Below are positions 1 through 10,281 of a stretch of DNA of 64,000 nucleotides, one piece after another. Source of the DNA: Nannochloropsis salina CCMP1776 (taxonomy: Eukaryota; Sar; Eustigmatophyceae; Eustigmatales; Monodopsidaceae). The stretch lies in assembly GCA_004565275.1 (NCBI GenBank), contig SDOX01000122.1, positions 384,642 to 448,641 of the forward strand. Reading direction: 5' to 3'. The position numbers were made by a program, and so were the translations under genes. Each line of letters begins with the position of its first letter. Position 1 is the stretch's first letter. The notes below the pieces were generated by a model. That model was not told the DNA's origin. It did not search any database and saw nothing but the letters and a program-made list of their open reading frames with translations.

Positions 1-432
1 GTCAGGCAGCCTGCCGAAATGCCTGCACACTCTTTTTCACGCCTTCTGGGCCTCATACATATCTGGTCATCGAATATTATATAAAACAGTGACGACCGAC
101 AGATTTCAATGTCGCAAGTATGTTTTAGCATTCGTTTCGTCAGGATCGGAGTTTAGCTAGTACCTTTTAATCCTTTGTTCTCATTCATTCATTCCCTTCC
201 TGCCTCCTTCCTTCCGTCATGTCGCCACCATACTTCTTTGTGTTCATGCCTCATCAACCAGCATGACAGCATCAATCATGTTTTACGGTCCTTCCAGGTT
301 TTGAAAATCTAGATTAAGAGCACGAAAAGCCTGTTATTGACGTCTACACTAGCGGGGGAAAGACATGACCTCCTGTCTCTCGCTTCAGCCCGCGCGGAGC
401 GCACTTTTGCTCGATTGATCCTCATAGAAGTC
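1..432. other. 5' flank of the J-domain gene, no gene seen
   Basis: No convincing coding exon is visible on either strand. It is AT-rich and pyrimidine-rich near 180-215, and probably holds the promoter and 5' UTR of the J-domain gene that starts at 433. Confidence 0.4.
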
Positions 433-2302
433 ATGACTGCTGTACACTCAGCTTACGTAGTCCGACGTTTCATTGTAACCGGACAATGGTTACCTAGTGT
501 ACGTAGCCGAGTGTTCTTCTCCTCCTCAGCGTCCTCCTCGTCCTCCTGGTCTGACAAAGAACGGAGCAACCGGTCCGTGCCATCATCGGGCGTACCTGAC
601 ACAGACGATCCTTTCCTTATTCTGGGAGTAGGTATAGACGCCAGTGAATCAGAGATCAAAGATAATTTCTATCAACTGGCCAAACGGGTGCATCCTGACG
701 CCGTTTCACGACAATCACGCGACGGAGTGAAAAATGGCAGAAGAGAGGCATCGAATGCTGCGGCCGACTTTCAGAAGCTGGTGCGTGCAGTGCTGCATAA
801 GAAAGCCATGACTTTAGTGTATGTATTCAGCATTTTTATGATTTCCCCAAAAAATGATGAGACAAAGTGTGTCGGGCGCTCCGCCGGCTCACATGTTGAT
901 TTCACCTCTCACGTCCGCACAGGTGCGCGCCTACGAAATCCTCTCAGACCCAACAAGGCGGGCGGAGTACATACTCAAGAACCCGCACCGGCCACGTGGG
1001 TCTGGCTCTGGAGGAGTGGGAGCGGCATCACCCTCGTGGGGCGGCAAAGGTCCGAGCCCTGTAGATGTTTTCAACGCCTCGATGCGCCAGGGCCGCCGTC
1101 GGAGGGCCGGTCTGGGTGATGATCGCTTTGCGAAATGGACGCGGGGCAAGGAAAACACAGGTAGCGAGGACGAGGAGTTGAAGGGAAAACAAGGCGCGGG
1201 GCTGGGGGTAGGAGGCAAGGCTGCGGGGCCATGGGACGCTGTCTCGCTCCTGAATCCCGGACTCTTGGGCCGCCTTCAGGATTCCTTCCAAGAGGCGATG
1301 ATCCAGGCTTACCTGGGCCCGTACGTAGCAGACAATACCATTCCTTGGGCCTTTGAGGCCGAGGAGCGCCGGGCTCGAGGAAGCCGGGGGCGAGACGAGA
1401 CAAGGCGGGGGAGGGAAGGACACCAGGCGCTGCATCCGCACATTCTGGAGATGACGTCGGGTCAGCAGCTGCTAGGGTATGTAGAATCCGCGCCCGTCTG
1501 TTTAGAGGCCCTCCTGGAGGGTATGACTGTCCAGGAGAAGCGCCTGGCGTCAAGGCCGGGGGCCAACATGGCTAGCAAAGGGGAGGGAGAGGGGGAGGGG
1601 GGGGCAGACGGCCTCTGCCTTCGATCGCAGCTGAGTGGGATGGTGTCGTTGCCTGACAAGAAAAACTTTGCATCGCTGCGTGTGATGTGGCAAGGGCAAT
1701 GTCTGGGACGAGGAATGAGGTTTTGGGACTCCGACAAGAAGGAGGACGTGGTGCTGGTCGAGGCTTATGCTTTGCGGGACAACGAGGCCCCGCGTCCCGG
1801 CTGGTTCGGGCCACAGGCGCCCGAGCAGACAGGCAACGAAGACATGATGGGCAGCTACGTGGTCAGGGGCCTGGGGGCTCGACGCTTGCTCTCCAGCCAT
1901 CCCGTGCGCCATGCAGCCTCTGGTGCCGTAAGCCACGTCCTCGTCTCCCACCGGACCCCGCTCGTCTCTCACTTCCACCTCCTGCAGGCGGAGGGCGGCG
2001 TGGAGTGTCGCGTCAGCAAGGGGGATTTGAAGGCGTACATCCCTTCCGAGTACTGGCGCTTCCCTCCCCGCAGTCCCGACCATGACGTCGGGAGCTGGTA
2101 CATCGAGCGAACGGGCTTAGCTTCTCCAGAGACGGAAAGGACTTTGCAGGCGAAGCTGCGGGGGAAAATGCTGCCACCTGTGGTCATGATGTTGGTGTGT
2201 GCCTTCAAAACGCTTGATAAGGAGGAGCAGGAGGTCGGAAAAGGAGGAGGGCCGTCGCGGCTACAGGAGACACTGAGAGGCTGGGTGGAAAGGGTCATGT
2301 GA
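433..2302 (+). CDS. J-domain (DnaJ-type) co-chaperone with unknown C-terminal region
   Basis: Two exons, 433-780 and 923-2302, give 575 residues. The intron (781-922) is phase 0 and falls inside the J domain, so that FQKL joins VRAYEILSDPTRRAEY. The J domain spans about residues 57-135 and has the HPD loop at 87-89 (KRVHPDAV) and the closing YEILSDPTRR helix. J domains stimulate Hsp70 ATPase. The first 40 residues are rich in Arg, Ser and hydrophobics with few acidics (MTAVHSAYVVRRF...), which suggests a mitochondrial or plastid presequence (inference). I do not recognise the roughly 430 residues after the J domain; they carry no Gly/Phe linker and no zinc-finger repeats, so this is a type III J protein. 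The first in-frame ATG, at 433, was chosen. Confidence 0.8.
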
Positions 2303-2455
2303 ACGTGATGTGGATAAGAAACAAACGTGACGAGCGATTCTACTACTAGCAAAAATGAAAGTGGAGATACACTGGAAGGATGTTCTGGGAGTGCCTGCGA
2401 CGCACAGACCACTGGATTCGATTGCTTTCCCTGTACACTGATTCACTGCCTCTCA

Positions 2456-3511
2456 TCAAAAGGCTTTATGCGAGAAAATGCTCTTCTTCAGCACACTAAA
2501 AAGCGCCGAAGGAGGCATGGGTTTCTCTTGAGTATAGCTCGCGGCAGGGGTACATCCCGGAAGGCAACGCTTGGACACCGCGGAGGCGCTCTTTCCACCT
2601 GAATCCTCCCGACCCAAGCTCTTCTTCTCCATCATTGAGCCTCCCCTCCCTTCCGTGCCATAAGTAGCACCCTCAGGCGACAAGCCTAAAAAGCGAGGGC
2701 GCGGAGAGAAGAAAGCTCCCATCGATCTCGACTGGTAACCTCCTGAGCTGCTGCCTGAGCCCGAGGACAACATCCTTGTGCCGTCGGCCGTCAATGGGGC
2801 GGCTCCACGGGCCTTGCATGGCATGGTAGGTGTGACATTTGCCGTATCGCTGCTGCTGCTGGTGTTTACATGCTTGGGTACAATTGAGTTGCGCTCGGAA
2901 ACCAGAGCAGTGCGGGACTGGAGCCATTCGCCCCCGCACGAAACGTCGCTTTCCTCTCCTCCTTCTCCTTTCCGCCTGCGCACGGTGTGTTTTGATTTCA
3001 TCGCCTTTTCTTGAGCTACCTTGTATCCAGTATTTGAACCACGTTGTCGGGAAATTGAAAGGGATACGTCCAAGTAATCGTCCTCCGCTGGCGCTAACGG
3101 TTTCCACGCACGCCTCAATTTCTCTTCGTCGTAATTGGGTAGACGCGGGGATGTAAGCGCCCGACACGCTTCGACTTTTTCAAAGTCAACGAAGGAAGCT
3201 CTTCGTCGCTTCTTGGAAACGGGAGCCACAGGCGTGTCCAGCCGTGTCACTTCCTCCTCCTCGTCATGCCGGTCAATCATCCATCTGTTGTCCTCCAAGT
3301 ACTTTGAAGAGACTTTTCCCTGATGATTTTGAAAGGATAAGACACTACCGCCATCAATGTCATCTTCAACAATTTGATTGCCACTGTCGTCCTCTCTTCC
3401 AAAAATGGAGGCGTACAACAGGTCGAATTGGTCTTTGACGACGTTTGGTTGCTGTAAAGCCTGGGTGAATGCATTTTCCGCTGCTGGGGAGTCAAGATGT
3501 TGCATTTCCAT
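2456..3511 (-). CDS. hypothetical low-complexity nuclear-type protein
   Basis: A single open frame of 351 residues from the ATG at 3511 (MEMQHLDSP...). The N-terminal 60 residues look folded or helical (DQFDLLYASIFG). The rest is polar and disordered, with basic clusters KKRRRAS and RRRKGEGG that could act as nuclear localisation signals, Ser/Gly runs, and a C-terminal tail ending near SIFSHKAF. I recognise no family. It converges on the J-domain gene with about 150 bases between stop codons. An upstream 5' exon cannot be excluded. It is probably a real gene because the frame is long and uninterrupted in moderately AT-rich DNA. Confidence 0.5.
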   Translation of the reverse strand: MEMQHLDSPAAENAFTQALQQPNVVKDQFDLLYASIFGREDDSGNQIVEDDIDGGSVLSFQNHQGKVSSKYLEDNRWMIDRHDEEEEVTRLDTPVAPVSKKRRRASFVDFEKVEACRALTSPRLPNYDEEKLRRAWKPLAPAEDDYLDVSLSISRQRGSNTGYKVAQEKAMKSKHTVRRRKGEGGEESDVSCGGEWLQSRTALVSERNSIVPKHVNTSSSSDTANVTPTMPCKARGAAPLTADGTRMLSSGSGSSSGGYQSRSMGAFFSPRPRFLGLSPEGATYGTEGRGGSMMEKKSLGREDSGGKSASAVSKRCLPGCTPAASYTQEKPMPPSALFSVLKKSIFSHKAF

Positions 3512-3784
3512 GATCACGCCCTGTGCTACAAAGACATTTTTGATATGTGAGAGGCACGCAAGCTCAGTTACTTGGAAATGGTGTTCCTTCTCCCGGCCCT
3601 CAAGACACGGGGCTCCTATGCTTTTCGCTCGCCTCTCAAGGCTCGCCTACCCCGGCTATGGATGGCGTCATCCTTCAAACCGTTGCTTTTGCCACTCAAG
3701 TACGCTCCTGCCAAAACGCTTAGCTTACGAATATCTGTTTTTCTCGTGCCACATTATCACAGACAAGTCTAATACACATTAAAA

Positions 3785-6102
3785 ATGGATGTTCATAAAA
3801 AAATTCAGTTGTTGCGTAAGTGGTTCTCTCTCTTTTGCATTTGTTGGAAATATTTTTACATTTTCGTGTCTTCACCATTACAACATAAAAGAAAACGACC
3901 ACAGGTCCAATATTGAATACATGGAAAGCAATAAAAGAAAACAAGATGAACAAATTATCCGGCTGAAGGAAGAAAACAAACATCTTCGGGCTCAATTGCT
4001 CGGAAAGGTCTGTAACATCTCTGAGGGTGTGGTCAGGCTTAGCTGCATTCAAAATTGCGCGCTTCCTCACGGTCTGCACAACACACACTTGCGATGTTTG
4101 CGACCGGGGGAATTGATGACTGGATATGTCAAACTAGCAGGTGTCTGATAGTGATGCGAAGAAGAAAAGAGGAAAGACATATCGCGAGCGCCTTGAAGCA
4201 GCAGCGGAACAATCCCGAAAAGAAGGAGACCAGATAGCAACCGAAATCATGCAGCAGGAGAATCTTCTCGACGAATTGCGGGTAAGAAAGGTACACATGT
4301 AAGAAGAGAAAAACTCGTTGCAGTCCTATAGCTTTGGCATTCAAAGGCTTTGCGCTGAATAATTTGTTCCTCTCGTTTTATTTTACCTCTGGGCATCCGT
4401 GTACGTTCAAGGATGAGGCCCGGTCTCTGCAACTTGAATTGAGCACCATATATCCATCCTCGCTTACTTCAATGGGTGTGGAGAATGAGCGCATTCGAGA
4501 TTTGGAAGCCCAGCTTCAAGAAACGACAGCACAGTACAATGACGCGCAGACAATTTTACAGACGTACGATGGAATTGTCAAGCGCCTAAAGGTAAGCTTG
4601 TAAATGCAAAGAATGAGATATTTCGCAGCCCAAAAAGGAAGGCACCAGGGGGCATCAGAATCTATGCCGTATATGAACTTATGAATGTCATCCAATATCT
4701 CATTTCTGTCAACGCGGTCCTCGGGTGTAACAAAACACAGGAGGAGCGTCTCACTTTTGACCAGCAGCTTTCTGCTTTAGAGCGCACCATCCGTGTCAAA
4801 GAAAATGAGCTCAAAGAATTGGAGCTTCTATCTAGTACGTGACATTATATAAGGAGGCAAACTGCTCTATTAATATGTTGACGAGAAGGCTTAATACATG
4901 CAGCAGGTAACAGATGCAGGACAAGTGTGTGAAATTTAATCGGCTACTTCCTATGAATCAAACAGAAGATGCTTTCAATGCACAGGAGATCGCTGAACAA
5001 GAATTAGCAAAAGAGCGCTCTGAATATAATGAGGAGCGTGCGCGAAGGGAAAGAAGGCTACGGGAGCGACAGCGTAATGCAAAAAAATGTTTACAAAGAC
5101 AAATGCAAGAGCAGGAGAAGTCGCAAGGCGAAAGTGCGGGTGGTAGCATATGCCAACAGGAAACTGACCAGCAGGACGAGCAAGACGACGAAGCTGGTAG
5201 CGAAGATTACGTGACTACACAGCAAGTGGAAGCGGACAGGTTAAGAACTTTGACAATGCTTGTCAAAAGTATAACTGGGATCGGTGATGCACAGGCATTG
5301 CGCTCAAAACTTGAGCACCAAGGGGAGGTCTTGCGGAAGTCACAAGAAACCAGCAAAGATAATCAGGTGACTAGAAGAATGATAGACTGGTACTACCCCA
5401 GACTCGTTGACATCCGGCATGTCGAGCGTTCACATCAGAGATATGAAGGTAAATGACGGTAAAAGTTTCCTAAAATCGAGCACGCGACTTTTTTTTCTTC
5501 TTCAATATCTGAGCAGGATCGCTTAGAGAAGCTACAGGAAGAGCGGGACATCCTCTGGAATCAATTAGAGAGTTCCAGATATTCACCGCGCCCACTCAAG
5601 GTCTGTAACGAAAAATAAGAGAGGTCATGACTTGGCCCTGATCGCGATGCAGTAGAGGTTATTGATGAAAGGGGAGTAAAGAATGGCAGGGGCCGTACAG
5701 AAGTAATCATCAGGATTTTGAAGGCGTGCGTCATTCTAGACCAAAGTTGCAGGAAAGATGCTTAGAAACAATCTCAAAATTGACGCGGATATTTTTGACT
5801 AATCGACAAACATGCTTTCACGACCACAGTCCGAAGGCCTACTTCGCCAGCTGTTCCACGACAAGGAAAAAGTCAAGGAGATCGAAAATAGGTGCGAGTA
5901 CTTAGCACAACTTGTGGCACTTTTGCAGTGTGGTCTAGTGGAGCGTTTATGGCCTTTAGTAATGCGAAGCAATCGGAATCACCTTGCTGCTTCGCCAAAG
6001 ACTGAAAATCTCGATCGAGTGGCGCTTCAACGTATGCTTAAAAAGTTGGAAGTCCGCTGCTTGCAGCTACTTGAGACCAAATCCATCCCACAAAAACATT
6101 GA
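3785..6102 (+). CDS. outer dynein arm docking coiled-coil protein, ODAD3/CCDC151-like
   Basis: Eight exons keep one reading frame: 3785-3815, 3892-4007, 4141-4281, 4412-4591, 4741-4834, 4966-5366, 5517-5600 and 5830-6102, giving 439 residues, almost all coiled coil. The order of motifs follows animal CCDC151: VHKKIQLL and a following ND(H/R) segment at the N-terminus, NIEYMESNKRKQDEQI, a middle ELKELELLSKDAFNAQEIAEQ (like the LNARDIAKNQL segment), then ITGIGDAQALRSKL (like the DATGTDETHSLVRRFL segment), and DRLEKLQEERD near the end. CCDC151 is needed to dock outer dynein arms on ciliary microtubules, so the gene implies a flagellated stage. Exon 1 is only 31 bases. The exon 6 donor at 5366 was preferred because continuing to 5448 does not join in frame. 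It is shorter than the human protein (about 595). Confidence 0.72.
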
Positions 6103-6628
6103 AATTCTCAAATATGGGGACCAACCCATCCCAAGCCCCGGGCTTGCTTCTGTCGAATCGGCAGCACGCAGCACGCATGTGTAGTATCTTTTGGATAAAT
6201 CATTGCAAAGAAGGTGTATAAGGCTTTTTCCCGAAGCAAAAGCTCCCGTGGGCACAGTAAAAACAAAAGTGAGGTGATAGTTTTTTTTCGATACACGGAA
6301 CGGTATATATATTCGCAAAACTTGTGGCGGCTATCGCTGTCCTTTCTTTGAAGCAGTCTTCAGCGAAGCTGCCACGGAGCTTCGTTCAGGACCGTTTCTT
6401 GGCATTCAAAACTCTATAACTATGATACCATCGAGCATTCCGCATGACTACAGCGTAAAGCCTACCAAAAAGATGCGGTAATTCACGTGCGGGACCGCAA
6501 TCATTGTCAGCCATCAGCGCACTGTACTCGTAAAAAGGCGAACGTTGTCCGGTAACTCGCTCATGTCTCACTTGAGCTGATGTCCTCTCTATAATAATAG
6601 GGTCGGTCCCAAACTCTTTTAAATTCCG
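6103..6628. other. intergenic, ODAD3-like to CHORD gene
   Basis: No supported gene. It holds the 3' flank of the ODAD3-like gene and the promoter and 5' UTR of the CHORD gene. Minus-strand frames here are short and have no recognisable family. Confidence 0.4.
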
Positions 6629-7960
6629 ATGAAACTCTATGTGCACTACGAGGAGGCTGGTCAGGATGAAAAGGCATTGACGCTTAAGTTGACTCTGCCC
6701 AAAAGCTGGGCGGGGCAGCCGTTGCTTCAAGTACTGGAGCTGTTCATCGAATCGTACAACAAGAAAAAGACCGGTCTACCTCCCTTGGACAAAGACTTTG
6801 TCCACATGGAAAAAGCTGGGTAAGTCCTTAATCGTGACAACGGTCCCTTTTTCCAGACTAGACGCCTAATAGTGTTCTAATGTACCACTGGGACACGCCT
6901 CGCTGCCTGTGCACCATGCTCCATACTCAACGCTGCTACAGGGGCGTAATCCTTCCAGTCGGCAACATTGTGAGCGACATGTTGAGCGACAGAGATGATT
7001 TGTATGTCAGACCCGGGCCAGGGCCTGCACGTGGGAAGATTGCCCATCTCAGTTCGCCCCCAAACGCTCACGCTTCGAGTGAGTCGAGCACAGGATTGTT
7101 GCGCTGCAAAAACTATGGATGCAATCAGTCATTTTCGGAAGAAAACAATTCAGAAGAGGCGTGCCGCTTTCACAAGGCACCCCCCGTCTTTCATGATACG
7201 AAGAAAGGGTGGTCGTGCTGCGCGAAGCGAGTATATGACTGGGACGAGTTCCATACGGTAAGCGTTTTGTGGAAGTGTTCGTTCTCGGCCCCAGGGCTTT
7301 GTTTTGAGGCAATTGGTGTACCTTAATTGGCGGGTGAAGGGGGGACTCACAACTTTCGGTATTCACCGTCTCCAGATCGAGGGGTGCACCACAGGACGGC
7401 ACAGTCTCATCGATCCGAAGGAAATTTTCGCGCCGTCCCCCACCCTGGCTGCAGCCGCGCAGGCCGAGAGGGGAGATCGCAGCAATACTTCAAGCGCTGC
7501 TACAGTCATCAAGAGCATTGATGAATTCAACCAGTCGAATCCAAATGCCGCCGCTGCATGCAAAACAGCAGCCTCGATGACGCGGGCGGGCACGCGCTGC
7601 ACCGTCAAACCGGACGGGTCTGCCACCTGTTTGAACAAAGGCTGCCAAAAGGACTACTTGCTCAAGGATAATCATCCCTCTGCATGTCGGTAAGGACACC
7701 GCGCTCGATGGAATCGTGAGCTTTACGTTCCCACGCCAACACTTCGCCATCTCTCCTCCCTTCCTTTCTTCAGCTACCACGCAGCCGGCCCCGTCTTCCA
7801 CGACGCGGGTAAATACTGGTATTGTTGCCCTGGAACGGTCAAGTACGACTTCGACGACTTTCTCAAGATCCCTGGGTGCATGCTCAGTAGCCACTACGAT
7901 GGAAGCCAGGAGAGCCTGGAGGCATTCACTAGACACGCTAAAACGTCTGAGGGCACATGA
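6629..7960 (+). CDS. CHORD-domain protein, RAR1/CHORDC1-like Hsp90 co-chaperone
   Basis: Four exons, 6629-6819, 6873-7257, 7376-7689 and 7774-7960, give 358 residues. Two cysteine/histidine-rich CHORD zinc modules are clear. CHORD-I is at about residues 142-200 (CKNYGCNQ...CRFHKAPPVFHD..KGWSCC..RVYDWDEF..IEGCTTGRH). CHORD-II is at about 277-337 (CLNKGCQKDY...CRYHAAGPVFHD..KYWYCC...YDFDDFLKIPGC...H). In plants RAR1 binds Hsp90 and SGT1 and stabilises immune receptors; animal CHORDC1 binds Hsp90. There is no CS domain after CHORD-II, as in plant RAR1. The N-terminal 130 residues form an extra region that I do not recognise. Every intron lies between or inside the modules in a phase-consistent way. 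Confidence 0.9.
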
Positions 7961-8342
7961 GAATAAGGGATGGGGAGAAAGAATCACATATCCCCACGAG
8001 GAATGCGCATTGGGAGGGAGGGGTATCGACATAGGAATAGGCAATAAAAGTTCTGCTCAATACGGTATTTTTTGGGTATTTTTTGGCGTCTTCCGATGCA
8101 AACTCGAGACGGACAGTGCCCCACGGTCTTCGTTCGAAAACATCATTGCCAACAACCTCGCACACTTACTTCCAGGATCCTATAAATATCTTACAACCAC
8201 CATCCGCCTCTTCCTTCTCACGCGCATGGATAATCAACGCCACGATTCACACCGTTGCCTGGACATTTTTCCCCCCTGACGGGTAATCCTACCCGTTTCC
8301 TTCCAGTGTTCCCCTTCTCTTCCATTCGAACTTGAATGCGCT
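7961..8342. other. convergent 3' region, no gene
   Basis: Lies between the stops of the CHORD gene (+) and the R-SNARE gene (-). No coding signal is seen; it probably holds 3' UTRs and polyadenylation signals of both genes. Confidence 0.4.
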
Positions 8343-9673
8343 TTACTTATTTCTCTTGTGGGCATCGTGCATCCGCTTGCTGGCAACGGCAATGGGAATG
8401 ATTATCACAAGCAGGATCGCCAGGATTGCCAGTCCCATAACCATTTTCATCTAGATCGTATGGAGGAAAGGAAGAGAGAGGGGGTAAGGGCGAGAAATTG
8501 CAATGAAAAGGGATGACGGCCCACGCCGCCTCCTGCGACTTCCAATCGTCCGAGGTTCACACCCATGGCATAGCCAGAAACACCCACGGCATAGGAGCAG
8601 GATAGGGATAAGACAACCAAGCACGTACTCGGAGCTGTTTCCAGCACATCTGTTTCTTCAGAGTAGTGGCGTTTCTCTTGAACATGCCGGCTTGAGCCTG
8701 CAGATCCTCTGTGCGTGTGACGGTCATGTGTACGAGTCACCGGGGGACCGAAGAAGTGAGCTTTTCCTTTTTTAAAAAAGCGAAAGAGTCCTGGCAAAAA
8801 CTGTCCCTGAGCCCTCGTGCCGACTAGCCTTACCAGCCGCCTTCTCGATGTTGTCCAAGGCAACGCAATTCGCCAGGGCCACCTGGACGTTTTCCTGCAG
8901 GACGAGCTTGACCGCGTCCACCTTATTCATGACCGCTGCCAGTTTATCCACTTCAGCGAGGTTGTCGTATTTCTCGCACAATTTTCGCAGCATCTCCCCA
9001 GAGCTCTTATCCAGGCCTTTTTCTTTCACTTCTAGACTCTTCGTCCCCGTCTTGGCCAAAAACTGTGTGAGTGCACAGGGTAGAAGTCAAACGAGAAAGG
9101 TCACGTGCGCGACGACACGAACAGGAAAGGCCACTATAAATATTACGTTTCAGGTGGTCGGACGCGATGACGGGCTTGCTGCGATCCAAACACACATACC
9201 CGCCAGCACTCATGCTCACCGATCTCTGGAACTCCTCTAAACAGGCGTGGGCGGCCCGTACGGGATACGTGCGCTCGGATATAAGAATAAAAATTCTTCC
9301 CTCCACATCGGACATGAGGTGCCATGAGGAGCCACCCGAGCCAAAGGAGAAATGCACACCCGGTCGGACACTAAGCTGGTCACTCTTAAGCACCTCCTTG
9401 ACGCCTGTCAGGTCAATGACCGTGTTGTAGGCATGACTGGCGACGATTGCACGGTCTTGGAAACGAGCTACACCTAGAAAGCTTAAGATGGAGGAAATAC
9501 TCAATGTAAGGGAAGCATTTACGCATGCATCCGTATACGATGAATATCATCACGAAGCTCGGGTCTCGTTTGCCAAACTCAGGCAACTCAGAAGGGAGCC
9601 CCACAAAACATATCATCTCTGCCACGAAAATTCGCACTTACTGAATGTTGCCCGAGGCTTTACGTTCCGCCAT
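8343..9673 (-). CDS. longin-type R-SNARE (VAMP7/Sec22-like)
   Basis: Five exons on the minus strand, 9673-9642, 9481-9196, 9062-8834, 8708-8629 and 8450-8343, give about 244 residues. The order is an N-terminal longin fold (GVARFQDRAIVASHAYN to HACLEEFQRS), a linker (KSLEVKEKGLDKSSGEM), and an R-SNARE helix whose joined exons read AAEDLQAQAGMFKRNATTLK with the zero-layer Arg in FKR. A membrane-proximal CWKQLRMK follows, then one tail anchor (VMGLAILAILLVIIIPIAV) and a short basic C-terminus. It should sit on endosomal, vacuolar or ER-Golgi vesicles and pair with Q-SNAREs. The exon 2 donor (TAT|GTGTGT) is the least certain join: the stronger-looking site 48 bases further does not keep frame with exon 3. 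Exon 1 carries only 10 whole codons. Confidence 0.82.
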
Positions 9674-10281
9674 TTTTGCTTATGTTTTGGTACCGAAGGA
9701 CAAACACGCTTGTAAAATAAGGGTCCTCTGTCAAAACTTCAGAATGTGAGAAATTCCGTTGAGGGACATTTTAAATGTCCTTACATAAGTCATTAAAGAA
9801 TTAAACGTACGAGTGGGAGAAAAAATACGTTGAATAAGGCTAGCGAATGAATATGGGAGCAAAGGAGAAGCAATAAGAAGGAAATACCCTCTGGAGGAGG
9901 AAATACAGAGAAGAAGGATCATAGAGATGGCACCTAGAGCGATGAAGGTAGAGGGCCCATGAAAGCAGCAACGAATTACTTTAGGTTCCCACACTTGCCG
10001 GACGCAAGTAAGCAACACTCAACACCGTGTCATAGATAGTCGGATATATGAAATACACAAGTCCCCAGTCCGGGACACGAAAGGCACGATGCGGCACGTA
10101 TGCGGCGGCGGCTGTGTGGAGACCGACACGACTGGCCCGGGCAACGGCTGGCCTTGACGGCCTTGAGGAAACGGTCGGCAATGTCGGGGAGGTCTGAAAC
10201 CCAATCTCTGAATGCCGCAAAAAGGGACCAAAAAGTACGTGAGTGATTTGTGATAAACGAGCTAGACTTGTCATCGTCCAT
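9674..10281. other. intergenic between R-SNARE and SAC3 genes
   Basis: No firm gene. Minus-strand frames between 10019 and 10281 overlap in two phases. They could be a last exon of the SAC3-like gene (see findings) or chance. The 9731-10018 minus frame is hydrophobic but has no start context or family. Confidence 0.3.

Noticed and set aside
1550-2083. Minus-strand frame of 177 codons
   Set aside because: Antisense to the J-domain gene; no conserved motif.
9731-10281. Separate small membrane-protein gene on the minus strand
   Set aside because: Frames overlap in conflicting phases and the only intron that would join them is about 31 bases; better seen as spacer or an alternative SAC3 exon.
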